Shown here piece by piece: positions 1-7,070 of a stretch of DNA of 26,574 nucleotides. A program made the position numbers and the translations under genes. A model generated the notes under the pieces. The model worked only from the letters and a program-made list of their open reading frames with translations. It ran no database searches and was not told the origin of the DNA. Numbering within the stretch: the stretch's first letter is position 1; each line of letters opens with the position of its first letter. Origin of the DNA: VHBM01 sp052386635 (GTDB taxonomy: Archaea; Thermoproteota; Nitrososphaeria; Nitrososphaerales; Nitrosopumilaceae); the NCBI GenBank assembly GCA_052386635.1, contig JBQTJY010000146.1, forward strand, positions 1 through 26,574, in the 5' to 3' direction.

Positions 1-159
1 GAGTTTTCTGCAAGAATTGTTGCTGGAACTAACCTCTACATGGATGGTTCACCATATACTACATTGATTTATGATGAACCAATGAGCATGGGAAGACGAA
101 TTGCCCGTGAGGTAAAAGAGGCAGAAAAAGCAAATCAGATAGAAAAAATCACTACCTGA
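1..159 (+). CDS. C-terminal fragment of an unidentified protein
   Basis: The first frame is open from base 1 and ends at TGA 157-159, giving 52 residues of a gene that starts outside the window. The visible tail contains TNLYMDGSPYTTLIYDEP followed by a charged, probably helical end (RRIAREVKEAEKANQIEK). I do not recognise the family from this much sequence and assign no function. The codon pattern is coding-like and the frame runs cleanly into a stop. The end overlaps the 3' end of the convergent minus-strand gene by 8 bases, a tail-to-tail arrangement that recurs in this window. Confidence 0.6.
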   Translation, partial: EFSARIVAGTNLYMDGSPYTTLIYDEPMSMGRRIAREVKEAEKANQIEKITT

Positions 160-625
160 TTCTGAATTTACCTATTTTTGTCACAAGTGTTACAATTACA
201 ATCATTGTAGTAAATACTAGTAGTGCACCTAGAGGAAATTCTGGAATGACCTGCGTTCCTATAATTTCGATTTCTTCAGAATCTGCTGGAACAAAAAAGT
301 GCAATACTGCTACATCATCTTGTGTAGATACATTATAATCAACTTCGATTTGGTCTACTAAAACTGCAAATTCATTACTTTCTGCTGAAATTAAATTTTG
401 TGGAAGTGTAATTTGAAAAGTAGAATCTTTTACTTCAGTTATTCCAACCAACAATGAATTTAATTCATGATCAATTGCCATGGCAATGACTTGGCCATCA
501 AGTGAATATGCTATCTCGAATGTTTGATCATTAGTATTTAACATGTATTTTGATTCATCTGCATATGTTTGATTTTGTACTAGAAGAAAAGTTATAAACA
601 AAAACAAAATTAAAGATTTTATCAT
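152..625 (-). CDS. Small secreted/surface protein with PEF-type C-terminal anchor
   Basis: A 157-residue protein starting at ATG 623-625. It has an N-terminal hydrophobic signal peptide (about residues 1-22, positively charged start), a soluble beta-rich middle, and a C-terminal tripartite tail: PEFPLG at about residues 128-133, a hydrophobic stretch of about 17 residues, then a short basic end (KIGKFRIR). This layout is that of archaeal PEF-CTERM sorting signals, which are recognised by archaeosortases; the exact variant is PEFPLG. The inference is that the protein is exported and anchored at, or processed near, the cell surface. The middle domain gives no recognisable function. It lies upstream of and in the same direction as nothing obvious: the next minus-strand gene (669-1952) is an independent secreted protein reading towards it. 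Confidence 0.75.
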   Translation of the reverse strand: MIKSLILFLFITFLLVQNQTYADESKYMLNTNDQTFEIAYSLDGQVIAMAIDHELNSLLVGITEVKDSTFQITLPQNLISAESNEFAVLVDQIEVDYNVSTQDDVAVLHFFVPADSEEIEIIGTQVIPEFPLGALLVFTTMIVIVTLVTKIGKFRIR

Positions 626-668
626 AACAATCAGTTTATTCTAATCCAACAAGAACTGCAGATTACTT

Positions 669-1952
669 TTACTTTACTATAGTTGATTTTTGCTTCATTT
701 CTGCAAGCGCCAAGCCGCCTAGCAAATTATCCCACACGTATGTTTCAATAAGATATGTGTCAGCAGCCTTTGGAACCCATGTATGAGTTATGGTAGTTGC
801 ATGCCTAGATGGAAGTGCTGTTAGCTGCCAAGATACATGTATGATTTTGCCTTCTGAGTCTTTTACTTGAATAATTGACGCAAATGAATGCATTTCATCT
901 AATTCATTTTTTACGTCATTTGTAATAATGACTTTTTCACCAACATCGAAAGGATTTGTTATCTTTTCGTCACTTGTATTCTTGAATGTTATATCACTTA
1001 CAGAAAATGAATTTAATGACAAACCTGCCACCTTAGCAGTTGCAACAACTTCCAGATCATCACTTTCCGCATATGGTTCTGGCAATGTTTTATCTACATA
1101 TTCTATGTAAATTGTATCCCCCGGAGTGACAAACAACTTGTTTGGACCGCGTTCTTCATTTGTTAGCTCAAATGTGATTCCAGGATCATCACTTGTACCG
1201 AATTTATAATAAACATCAAGCGGCATTCCTGCGGTATCAGTGTCTGAATATGCTCTCAAGTCAAGATTTAGTTTTCTTTCATCATACACATCGACATCGT
1301 AGAATTTCACCTTAACTGTGTCTTTTGGAAGGTAAGTTTTTTTGTCAAATTCGAGTGTTCCAATTCTCCAACCATATGATGCACTTTTTAGAATAACTTG
1401 ATCTTCATTATATTCCCAAAATACTGTAATTCTTCCTTCCCTGCTAGAGCCAATTGTCAATGCTTCTTCATTAATTGCCCCCTTGTTTGATGGATTACAA
1501 GAGCTTCCGCCTCTAATTCCAAACTGGCCTGTGCCATCAGCATCATGTCTAAAGCCAGTAAGTTTGACACGACCCAAAAATACTCCTGTATTTGGTCCAG
1601 TTTCTTCAAATTCGCATGGACCATTGACTTTTTGAATATCAGTATATGCACCAATTCGGTTATCATTGGTATTTCCAATTACTTCTACTTGGTTAGGATC
1701 TTCATTCCATGCAGGTGCAAAGATCATCACGTTAATCTTTCCATACCAAGGATAATTTTCGTATGTTTCATTTTTTAGACAATCTTTCAGGGTTTTGGCA
1801 TTTTTTAAATGACCGCAAAAAAACATATCAATTCCGGGATTATTCATATCAGGTTCTCGTTCAGCAAAAATTTGTGATTGCGATGTTACTCCAAAAAATG
1901 CAATAAGGGCTATCATTTGCAAAAAAAGTAATACTTTTTGAAAATACAACAT
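669..1952 (-). CDS. Secreted surface protein with Ig-like/S-layer-type region
   Basis: A 427-residue exported protein. I chose ATG 1950-1952 rather than the upstream in-frame TTG at 1962-1964, because ATG 1952 places a TATA-like box (1972-1980) about 24 bp upstream, as expected for a leaderless transcript, and gives a tidy signal peptide (MLYFQKVLLFLQMIALIAFF, then a likely cleavage after QIFA). The mature part contains FEETGPNTGVFLGRVKLTGF, a motif reminiscent of the repeated Ig-like modules of thaumarchaeal S-layer and large surface proteins, plus further beta-rich segments (TLEFDKKTYLPKDTVKVKF). No C-terminal membrane helix is seen. Cysteines near the N terminus (FFCGHL, KDCLKN, GPCEFE, SSCNPS) could form disulfides outside the cell. 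The role is probably structural or envelope-related; the exact function is unknown. Confidence 0.7.
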   Translation of the reverse strand: MLYFQKVLLFLQMIALIAFFGVTSQSQIFAEREPDMNNPGIDMFFCGHLKNAKTLKDCLKNETYENYPWYGKINVMIFAPAWNEDPNQVEVIGNTNDNRIGAYTDIQKVNGPCEFEETGPNTGVFLGRVKLTGFRHDADGTGQFGIRGGSSCNPSNKGAINEEALTIGSSREGRITVFWEYNEDQVILKSASYGWRIGTLEFDKKTYLPKDTVKVKFYDVDVYDERKLNLDLRAYSDTDTAGMPLDVYYKFGTSDDPGITFELTNEERGPNKLFVTPGDTIYIEYVDKTLPEPYAESDDLEVVATAKVAGLSLNSFSVSDITFKNTSDEKITNPFDVGEKVIITNDVKNELDEMHSFASIIQVKDSEGKIIHVSWQLTALPSRHATTITHTWVPKAADTYLIETYVWDNLLGGLALAEMKQKSTIVK

Positions 1953-2364
1953 ATGCAATAACAAATGTCAGGGTTTAAGATCCACGTTCATTCTTACATC
2001 ATAAAATAAATGTGTAGAATGTTTTTCTTCTAGAATTATTAAAAATTTATTTTTAGATTCAAGCTAAAACCACATCGATTAAGATTACACGCATCAATAT
2101 AATTTAAAAAATCTAGTCATGACAGAGTCAATCTGTTTCTCTACGCCAATAGCAATTTGTACGTAAATGAAGCCAATTGCAGATTATGGCTAGACTTGCC
2201 ATGACTTGATCAATGCATGCATGTGGATTATGGTAAACTGATCATGCAAAGATCAAAGAGTTGTATCGAAAAATACCTATTAAGAATATTTGTAATTCTA
2301 CGATCATAAAACATCACAATAAAATGAACACTAGTCTTAATTTTTATTAAATAAATCGTTTTTC
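1953..2364. other. Non-coding gap with inverted-repeat structure, no gene seen
   Basis: No reading frame on either strand looks coding here. The flanks are very AT-rich, but 2110-2260 is less so and holds pairing potential. The 7-bp arms AGTCATG (2115-2121) and CATGACT (2200-2206) can close a loop containing GCAATT (2152-2157) and AATTGC (2175-2180). Next comes a hairpin with arms TTGATC (2206-2211)/GATCAA (2251-2256) and GCATG (2215-2219)/CATGC (2243-2247). GATTATGG occurs at 2182-2189 and 2226-2233. This may be a small structured RNA or a regulator-binding region; the sequence does not distinguish them. No C/D or H/ACA box set and no tRNA fold was found. Confidence 0.35.
1972..1980 (-). promoter_or_regulatory. 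TATA box for the 669-1952 surface protein gene
   Basis: Minus-strand TCTTAAACC is centred about 24 bp before ATG 1952, the spacing expected for a leaderless archaeal transcript. It supports the ATG rather than the TTG start. Confidence 0.4.
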
Positions 2365-2676
2365 ATGTCACAGACAGAAATTATTAAAACACCATGGGTT
2401 CTTGTGAGTGTTTTAAAAGAAAACATTCAAGAAAAAGATTTGAATCGTATAACGCCACAAATCGAAAACTTGATTGATGAATGGCATTCCGCAGGAAAAA
2501 TAATGTGGTCTGGTCCATTCAATGACAACAAAACCGCAATGACGGTATTTGAGACTACAGAGCAAGAGGCAAAGAACTTTTTATCAAAATATAGCAATGC
2601 TTGCTCAGGTGTACTTGAATGCTACATGTACCAATGGGATGCAATGCCAGTCCTCTCACTGTTGTCAAAAAATTAA
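2365..2676 (+). CDS. YCII-related domain protein
   Basis: A 103-residue cytoplasmic protein with no signal peptide or membrane helix. The pattern AGKIMWSGPFNDNKTAMTVF followed by TTEQEAKNFL and a C-terminal ECYMYQWD strand fits the small ferredoxin-fold YCII/dimeric alpha-beta barrel family. In that family a G-x(n)-GP segment follows the first helix and an acidic helix covers the sheet. Members are small dimeric proteins with poorly known substrates, and no reaction can be assigned here. ATG 2365 is preceded by an AT-rich TATA-like segment (about 2336-2350) at near-leaderless distance. It converges on the phnE end at 2772, with a T-rich stretch (2713-2724) between that could end transcription. 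Confidence 0.6.
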   Translation: MSQTEIIKTPWVLVSVLKENIQEKDLNRITPQIENLIDEWHSAGKIMWSGPFNDNKTAMTVFETTEQEAKNFLSKYSNACSGVLECYMYQWDAMPVLSLLSKN

Positions 2677-2712
2677 CGTGTACAAAACAGGAATGTTATG
2701 CACAATTCCTAG

Positions 2713-2724
2713 TTTTTATGTTTT
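2713..2724 (+). terminator. Possible oligo-T terminator after the YCII-like gene
   Basis: Two T-runs (TTTTT and TTTT separated by ATG) lie about 40 bases after the stop at 2676. Archaeal termination commonly uses T-rich tracts, so this is plausible but not strong. Confidence 0.25.
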
Positions 2725-2771
2725 CATAATACATACAATATCTCAGAAATTGTAAAACTTATGATAGCGGA

Positions 2772-3530
2772 TTACTGGTGTACAAGTCTTTTTCGTAATC
2801 TTGTACTGATATAATCCATTGTAAGGGCAACAATCAATATTGCAAGAATAAACGGTGCAGCCTTTCCGTAGTTTAGACTTTCAAGATGATGTATTATGTA
2901 AAATCCTATTCCACCAGCTCCAACTAAACCAAGAATCGATGACTCTCTTATGCTGTACGATAACAAAAAGAGATACTGGTTGCTTATGTATGGAAGTGCT
3001 TCTGGAATAGTCACGTATTTTGCTACTTGTAATCTTGTGGCGCCCAGTACATTCATTGTATCATATGCAGAAAGGTTTTGTGATTCATAAATTTCGTACA
3101 GATATTTGCCGCCTAAACCCATGATAAAGAAGGCTATTGCAAAAATACCTGCAGTTGGTCCGAGGCCAACTACTACCACAAGCAATATTGCCCACAAAAG
3201 AGGCGGTATCGACCATAGAATTCCCAATATTCCACGAAAGATGGTGCTGATAAAAAGAGGCGAGATATTTCTTGCCGCAAGTAATGCTGCAGGTATAGAT
3301 AGACCAAATCCTATACTTGATCCAATCACTGCCATCTCAAGTGTCTCAATTAACGATAAGAACACCTTATCTGCAACACTAAAATCCATTACAAGAAGCT
3401 CTTGAATTACTACAAGCGAGTTGTTTGCATCACCAATTATTGACAGAGGATTAAATCCTAAATGTACTGAGCTTCCTACAATTATCAACAATAATGCAAG
3501 CCAAGTATATTGAAAGCGGCTAATTGTCAT
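2772..3530 (-). CDS. phnE: Phosphonate/phosphate-type ABC transporter permease PhnE
   Basis: A 252-residue inner-membrane permease, the last gene of the phnDCE operon. Several hydrophobic segments are visible (about residues 9-27, 58-88, 102-137, 185-212, 228-245). The cytoplasmic loop that contacts the ATPase is seen as EALPYISNQYLFLLSYSIRE, followed by SSILGLVGAGGIGFYI, typical of PhnE permeases. Its start overlaps the end of phnC by 11 bases, suggesting coupled translation. Together with PhnC and PhnD it should import a phosphonate, phosphite or related oxyanion; the sequence does not settle which. No C-P lyase or phosphonatase gene lies in this window, so breakdown of an imported phosphonate would have to be encoded elsewhere. 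Confidence 0.92.
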   Translation of the reverse strand: MTISRFQYTWLALLLIIVGSSVHLGFNPLSIIGDANNSLVVIQELLVMDFSVADKVFLSLIETLEMAVIGSSIGFGLSIPAALLAARNISPLFISTIFRGILGILWSIPPLLWAILLVVVVGLGPTAGIFAIAFFIMGLGGKYLYEIYESQNLSAYDTMNVLGATRLQVAKYVTIPEALPYISNQYLFLLSYSIRESSILGLVGAGGIGFYIIHHLESLNYGKAAPFILAILIVALTMDYISTRLRKRLVHQ

Positions 3531-4254
3531 AAAGCTTCACCAGTGTATCTTTGTCGATATCCTTTGATGAGATGCAGTTTTCAATTCTGCCATTATTCAT
3601 AATAAAAATTGTATCACTATAGTTTTTTGATATATCAGGATTATGATGAGTCATCAGTAATGTTATTCCCATTTTTTCTCTAATCTCACTGAATATGTCC
3701 ATGACTGCAACTGCTGCCTTGAAATCAAGACTTGCAGTCATCTCATCTGCAATAATCATAGAGGGTTTCTGAATAAGTGTCCGTGCTATTGCCACTCGTT
3801 GTTTTTCTCCGCCACTTAGATTTTTTATCTTTGTGTCTTTTAGTGCAGTTACCTTTAGTGTATACATTAGTGAATAAACCTCATCAACGAGTTGACGTGG
3901 GTACATTCCTGTTATTGAACGCCAACGTGGCATTCTTCTTAACGCACCCATCATAATATTTGAAAAAACACTCAATTCATTAACTAGGCCTAAATTCTGA
4001 GGTATGTAACCAAGAAGTTTGCGCCTTTCTTTATCAAGATTCTTTTTTCCTAAAAAATAGAGTTCGCCTTTTGTTGGCTGCAAAAGGCCAAGTGCAATTT
4101 TTATAAGCGTAGTTTTGCCCGCACCATTTGGTCCCATTATTGTTACGGCTGTTCCTTTCTTTACATCTAATGAAACACTTCTGAGAATTTCTCTGCCATT
4201 AATTGAGAAGCGGACATTGTTCATACTAAGAACGTTGTCAGCGTTTTTTTCCAT
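3520..4254 (-). CDS. phnC: Phosphonate-type ABC transporter ATPase PhnC
   Basis: A 244-residue ABC ATPase with all standard motifs: Walker A GPNGAGKTT (residues 41-49), Q-loop in YIPQNLG (about residue 86), signature LSGGEKQRVAIA (146-157), Walker B SMIIADE (165-171) and the switch histidine in MTHHNPD. Length and the family-typical MPRWRSITG segment fit PhnC. The start codon shares one base with the stop of phnD (TAATG), and the end overlaps phnE by 11 bases, so the three genes form a tightly coupled operon. ATP hydrolysis in the cytoplasm would power import through PhnE. Confidence 0.95.
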   Translation of the reverse strand: MEKNADNVLSMNNVRFSINGREILRSVSLDVKKGTAVTIMGPNGAGKTTLIKIALGLLQPTKGELYFLGKKNLDKERRKLLGYIPQNLGLVNELSVFSNIMMGALRRMPRWRSITGMYPRQLVDEVYSLMYTLKVTALKDTKIKNLSGGEKQRVAIARTLIQKPSMIIADEMTASLDFKAAVAVMDIFSEIREKMGITLLMTHHNPDISKNYSDTIFIMNNGRIENCISSKDIDKDTLVKLYDN

Positions 4255-5225
4255 TATACTTTCTCTGTGTATTTTAGGCCAGTTATTTCTATTGCTGACT
4301 TGAGAGTGCCAAGATGCTGGTCAGCACTTGTCTCTCTAAATCCTACAAATATTGCAGATACCAGTTTTCTCATTATCTGCTTGCTCTGTTCGTCTTTGCC
4401 AATTTCAAGCAAAGCGTTTTTGATGTTATCCTTTACTTGTGGGTCAATATCTTTGCTAAATACAACGCCGTGTGATGGTATTGGTCCTTGTTCATGTATT
4501 ACTTTGGTATTGTCTCGCACTTCACGATAGAGCTTTTCACTTACATCGCCAGCAATTATACTGACATCTACTGTATTGGCCTTTAGTGCTTCCCATGCCT
4601 GACCATAGCCGCCTGCAAAGACCACGTCAGAAAAGTATGTTTTTGGATCAATCTCTTTGCCACTCTCAACTGTCACAAGACCAAGGTCTACTAGACTTTT
4701 CATTGGTGTTACATAACCTGATGTCGATAGAGGACTAGGGAATGCTGCCTTTTTACCTTTAAGATCCTCAAGTGTGTTGTATGGTGAGTCCTTTGGTACT
4801 ACCCAATACGAGAAATAGTAAGTTTCTGATACAAGATCTTCACCTATTACAACTTCTCTTACTTCTGCAAGATCAAGTGTTGCGCCAGCTTTCTGAACAG
4901 CAAGATATGATGGCCATGCGCTCATAAATGCAAGGTCTGCCTTTCCAAATCTCAAAGCCTCAACTGTGCCAGCATATGATGTTGGAATGTATATCTGCAC
5001 GTCATACCCTGTTTTTTCTTCCAAGAATTGCTCAAGATCTTTTGCTTGTGATTCAATATCAACTGCAGATGCTGTTGGTTGTATAGCAAGTGTAACAACA
5101 GTCTTAGTGTCAATTGGCGCTGATTCTGTTTGTGAGCTTGTGCTATCTGTAGCCACAAAGATTCCAAATCCTATGCCTATCCCAGCAGCTAATATTGCAG
5201 GGATTATTGCATAGAGATTGTTCAT
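4254..5225 (-). CDS. phnD: Phosphonate-type ABC transporter substrate-binding protein PhnD
   Basis: A 323-residue binding protein and first gene of phnDCE. The N terminus is a hydrophobic helix (about residues 5-26) without a lipobox cysteine, so it probably tethers the protein to the outside of the membrane. The binding-lobe features are those of the PhnD/phosphonate family: YIPTSYAGTVEALRFGKADL, DLKGKKAAFPSPLSTSGYV and FAGGYGQAWEALKANTVD, with PIPSHGVVF later. The ligand may be a phosphonate, phosphite or another phosphate analogue. ATG 5223-5225 sits about 25 bp from a TATA box, with an 8-bp inverted repeat directly upstream, so the operon probably starts here under control of the neighbouring regulators. 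Confidence 0.93.
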   Translation of the reverse strand: MNNLYAIIPAILAAGIGIGFGIFVATDSTSSQTESAPIDTKTVVTLAIQPTASAVDIESQAKDLEQFLEEKTGYDVQIYIPTSYAGTVEALRFGKADLAFMSAWPSYLAVQKAGATLDLAEVREVVIGEDLVSETYYFSYWVVPKDSPYNTLEDLKGKKAAFPSPLSTSGYVTPMKSLVDLGLVTVESGKEIDPKTYFSDVVFAGGYGQAWEALKANTVDVSIIAGDVSEKLYREVRDNTKVIHEQGPIPSHGVVFSKDIDPQVKDNIKNALLEIGKDEQSKQIMRKLVSAIFVGFRETSADQHLGTLKSAIEITGLKYTEKV

Positions 5226-5242
5226 GTTTTGGTTTGTAAAAC

Positions 5243-5260
5243 ATCGTTATATAATTAGCA
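5243..5260 (-). promoter_or_regulatory. TATA box of the phnDCE operon
   Basis: Minus-strand AATTATATAAC is centred near 5250, about 25 bp before ATG 5225, the spacing of a leaderless archaeal promoter. The 5263-5286 inverted repeat abuts its upstream side. Confidence 0.6.
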
Positions 5261-5262
5261 AG

Positions 5263-5286
5263 GTCATTCTACATTATTAGAATGAC
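5263..5286. promoter_or_regulatory. Inverted-repeat operator candidate upstream of phnD
   Basis: GTCATTCT (5263-5270), 8 bases, then AGAATGAC (5279-5286): a perfect 8-bp inverted repeat immediately upstream of the phnD TATA box. The core CATTCT-N8-AGAATG recurs with the same spacing at 6014-6033, before the upstream regulator gene. This suggests a common dimeric regulator, most simply one or both of the adjacent winged-helix proteins. Confidence 0.55.
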
Positions 5287-5289
5287 AGC

Positions 5290-5619
5290 TTAGACCGTGT
5301 TAGGATACAACTCCAACACAGGTTCTGTATCCTTTATCAAAATATTTACTTGAGCAATTCTACTTTTGTATAGCTTAATCTTTTTGCCACCAGAAAAAAT
5401 AAATTTGTTAACTTCGATTAGTGCCAGTTCTTCTAGCTGAGAAAGTGTTTTGTATATTGTTGATTGAGATATGCTAAGCTCTTCAGATATCTTTGTTGCA
5501 TCTTTTGCTTCATCTTTAATTGCGAATAATACTGCTCTTGTACAAACATTTGTTAGAGATTCAATGATTTTCTGAGTTACATCAAACTCACTTAGCTGGA
5601 TTATGTTTGTCTTTGACAT
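5290..5619 (-). CDS. Winged-helix transcriptional regulator (downstream paralog)
   Basis: A 109-residue DNA-binding protein from ATG 5617-5619. A GTG at 5626-5628 would add three residues, but the ATG start aligns with the N terminus of the adjacent paralog and has a GTGAT Shine-Dalgarno-like element just upstream. The helix-turn-helix is visible in DATKISEELSISQSTIYKTL followed by SQLEELALIEV, then a wing (FSGGKKIKLYKSRI). This is the ArsR/TrmB-like winged-helix class. It is clearly homologous along its whole length to the gene at 5635-5964 (shared TQ-x-IIE/VIEAL, YKxL, LEEL, YxSRI and EPxLxL), so the pair arose by tandem duplication. It lies 6 bases... downstream of that gene's stop and just before phnD, so control of phosphonate/phosphate uptake is the likely role. 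Confidence 0.8.
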   Translation of the reverse strand: MSKTNIIQLSEFDVTQKIIESLTNVCTRAVLFAIKDEAKDATKISEELSISQSTIYKTLSQLEELALIEVNKFIFSGGKKIKLYKSRIAQVNILIKDTEPVLELYPNTV

Positions 5620-5634
5620 CAAAATCACATCAGA

Positions 5635-5964
5635 TTAATTTGGCGCTAAATTGAGTAGAGGCTCTGGTTTTTTTATGCTGATATCTGCCTTACTTATTCT
5701 GCTACGATAAACCTTGAATCTACGTCCTTTATCAGAAATCAACCATCTTTCTACTTCAACAAGTGTTAATTCTTCAAGATCAGTTAGTTTTTTGTATACG
5801 GAACTAAGCGGAATTTTATATTTTTCTGCAATCTCTGCTGCAGTTCTACCTTTTTTAATTATTGAAAATACAATTGTTCTTGATTCTGCATCAGCTAGTG
5901 CCTCAATTACTCGTTGTGTAATATCATATTTTTTTAATTGAGGAAGTGTCAGGCGTCGTCCCAT
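5635..5964 (-). CDS. Winged-helix transcriptional regulator (upstream paralog)
   Basis: A 109-residue regulator starting at ATG 5962-5964. The helix-turn-helix lies in TAAEIAEKYKIPLSSVYKKL, with TDLEELTLVEV forming the link to a basic wing (SDKGRRFKVYRSRI). It shares one fold and many residues with its downstream neighbour, and the two genes are 15 bases apart, so they are probably co-transcribed and may form homo- or heterodimers. A TATA box (5986-6000) lies about 30 bp upstream, and a long inverted repeat (6006-6035) lies beyond that. Because that repeat contains the same CATTCT-N8-AGAATG core as the phnD upstream site, autoregulation and control of phnDCE are inferred. The effector (phosphate, phosphonate or other) is not visible from sequence. 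Confidence 0.82.
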   Translation of the reverse strand: MGRRLTLPQLKKYDITQRVIEALADAESRTIVFSIIKKGRTAAEIAEKYKIPLSSVYKKLTDLEELTLVEVERWLISDKGRRFKVYRSRISKADISIKKPEPLLNLAPN

Positions 5965-5985
5965 TTTGTTACCATCAAGTTTCTT

Positions 5986-6000
5986 TGTTATTTAAATAAT
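5986..6000 (-). promoter_or_regulatory. TATA box of the paired regulator genes
   Basis: Minus-strand ATTATTTAAATAAC is centred about 30 bp before ATG 5964, consistent with a nearly leaderless transcript. Confidence 0.5.
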
Positions 6001-6005
6001 ACTGA

Positions 6006-6035
6006 CACATTCTCATTCTATATCATGAGAATGTG
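6006..6035. promoter_or_regulatory. Long inverted-repeat operator candidate of the regulator genes
   Basis: CACATTCTCAT (6006-6016), 8 bases, then ATGAGAATGTG (6025-6035): a perfect 11-bp inverted repeat upstream of the TATA box. Nested inside is CATTCT (6014-6019)-N8-AGAATG (6028-6033), the same half-sites and spacing as upstream of phnD. A second CATTCT copy at 6008-6013 may give an extra half-site. Confidence 0.55.
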
Positions 6036-6048
6036 AAAATTTTAAAAA

Positions 6049-6780
6049 CTAGCTAACTTTTGTTTCAATTTTTTTATCTGGGTTGTATTTTTGCCACAAT
6101 AATCCAAGGATAATGGCATTTGTTACCCAAAACACAGTTACTGCAATAAATGACATGGCTCTAAACCCGTTTACTAGCTCCATTGACGCTGTAATTTCGT
6201 CTGGATTTGGCGGCATTAGTACAAAAATGACGGTAATGTATACAGCATAGCCTGCAAATGTCAGAATCTTTTTTTGGCCTAGTAATTTTTTGTAAACTTT
6301 GTAAAATCCAAGTGCCCCAAACCCAGATAATGCAATAAATCCCAAATACATTGCACTGCGCAGTACAATTGTTTCTGGATCTCCAACTGTTGGAGGATTT
6401 GCAGGGTATTTTAAGAACGGAATTAGAAACAGTGTAGCCCACATAATTGATGCCAAAGTAAGCGTTTTCTTTACACTATGACCTGAAGGTAAGGCGTTTC
6501 TTGAATAAGCAAAAACAATACCAAATAATGCTCCAACCGATGTTCCAAGTATTGCCCCAGCTAATATCTGCCCACCTTTTTGCCAAGTTCTATACGCATC
6601 ATATTCTATCCAAAAAGATGGCGTGTCTTGTGCTTCGCCAGATGCAAACAGGTTTTGGTTTTCAATTGCTATTGCGCTGTCAAGAAAGGGTTCAACTATG
6701 ACAAGATTAGTTAGTCCGTGAATTATCCCTGCTGAAAAACCCGATAACAAAACTAGTGCAAGAAATAGAGACGTTTTCAT
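6049..6780 (-). CDS. cbtA: CbtA family cobalt-transporter-like membrane protein
   Basis: A 243-residue integral membrane protein with about five to six hydrophobic helices, starting at ATG 6778-6780. The family-like features are an N-terminal helix followed by an acidic extracytoplasmic segment (VEPFLDSAIAIEN), a Q-K-GG-x(n)-G helix pair (QKGGQILAGAILGTSVGALF), the loop FLKYPANPPTVGDPETI and the later MPPNPDEI. These match CbtA, which with CbtB is predicted to move cobalt; in bacteria the pair is often controlled by cobalamin. The cbtB gene lies 13 bases upstream in the same direction. Thaumarchaea make cobalamin, so cobalt supply is a sensible role, but transport by this protein is a family prediction. 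Confidence 0.85.
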   Translation of the reverse strand: MKTSLFLALVLLSGFSAGIIHGLTNLVIVEPFLDSAIAIENQNLFASGEAQDTPSFWIEYDAYRTWQKGGQILAGAILGTSVGALFGIVFAYSRNALPSGHSVKKTLTLASIMWATLFLIPFLKYPANPPTVGDPETIVLRSAMYLGFIALSGFGALGFYKVYKKLLGQKKILTFAGYAVYITVIFVLMPPNPDEITASMELVNGFRAMSFIAVTVFWVTNAIILGLLWQKYNPDKKIETKVS

Positions 6781-6793
6781 AAGAAACTATGTC

Positions 6794-7009
6794 CTAGTGA
6801 CAAGGAAAGCCTGCTGCATGTCTCATGTCATGGGTAAGTTCGTGAATGAACATCTCATCAAATGCCTTTTCGCCCATGACAACACTCAAAATATGCCCCT
6901 GATCATATCCTACAACAAATAATCCAATTGCAAAAATTGTAGCAAGTATTGCAACCGCAAGTATTGGAACACCAGATTTTGAAATTGAAATCTGTTTTGA
7001 ATAAGACAT
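6794..7009 (-). CDS. cbtB: CbtB family small membrane protein with histidine-rich tail
   Basis: A 71-residue protein with one membrane helix (about residues 13-38) and a C-terminal metal-binding-like tail HELTHDMRHAAGFPCH, the hallmark of CbtB; the HD-x-RH-x(n)-PCH pattern offers histidines and a cysteine for a metal. It is the first gene of cbtBA. A TATA box at 7029-7039 lies about 25 bp upstream, implying a leaderless transcript. The intergenic space is too short for a cobalamin riboswitch, so any control is more likely by a DNA-binding regulator at the palindrome 7043-7059. Confidence 0.9.
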   Translation of the reverse strand: MSYSKQISISKSGVPILAVAILATIFAIGLFVVGYDQGHILSVVMGEKAFDEMFIHELTHDMRHAAGFPCH

Positions 7010-7028
7010 TGAAACATACTTTGTATTT

Positions 7029-7039
7029 GCGTATTTAAG
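7029..7039 (-). promoter_or_regulatory. TATA box of cbtBA
   Basis: Minus-strand CTTAAATACG is centred about 25 bp before ATG 7009. Confidence 0.5.
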
Positions 7040-7042
7040 TTC

Positions 7043-7059
7043 TTGGACAATTTATCCAA
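7043..7059. promoter_or_regulatory. 17-bp near-palindrome between divergent cbtB and dsbA-like promoters
   Basis: TTGGACAATTTATCCAA has 8-bp arms matching at 7 of 8 positions around one central base. It sits a few bases upstream of both the cbtB TATA box (7029-7039) and the plus-strand TATA box (7061-7070), a position from which one dimeric regulator could act on both promoters. Confidence 0.45.
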
Positions 7060-7060
7060 T

Positions 7061-7070
7061 TTATATATAA
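7061..7070 (+). promoter_or_regulatory. TATA box upstream of the DsbA-like gene
   Basis: TTATATATAA is a strong TATA box. Transcription would start near 7093-7097, leaving a leader of about 70 bases before ATG 7166. Confidence 0.45.
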
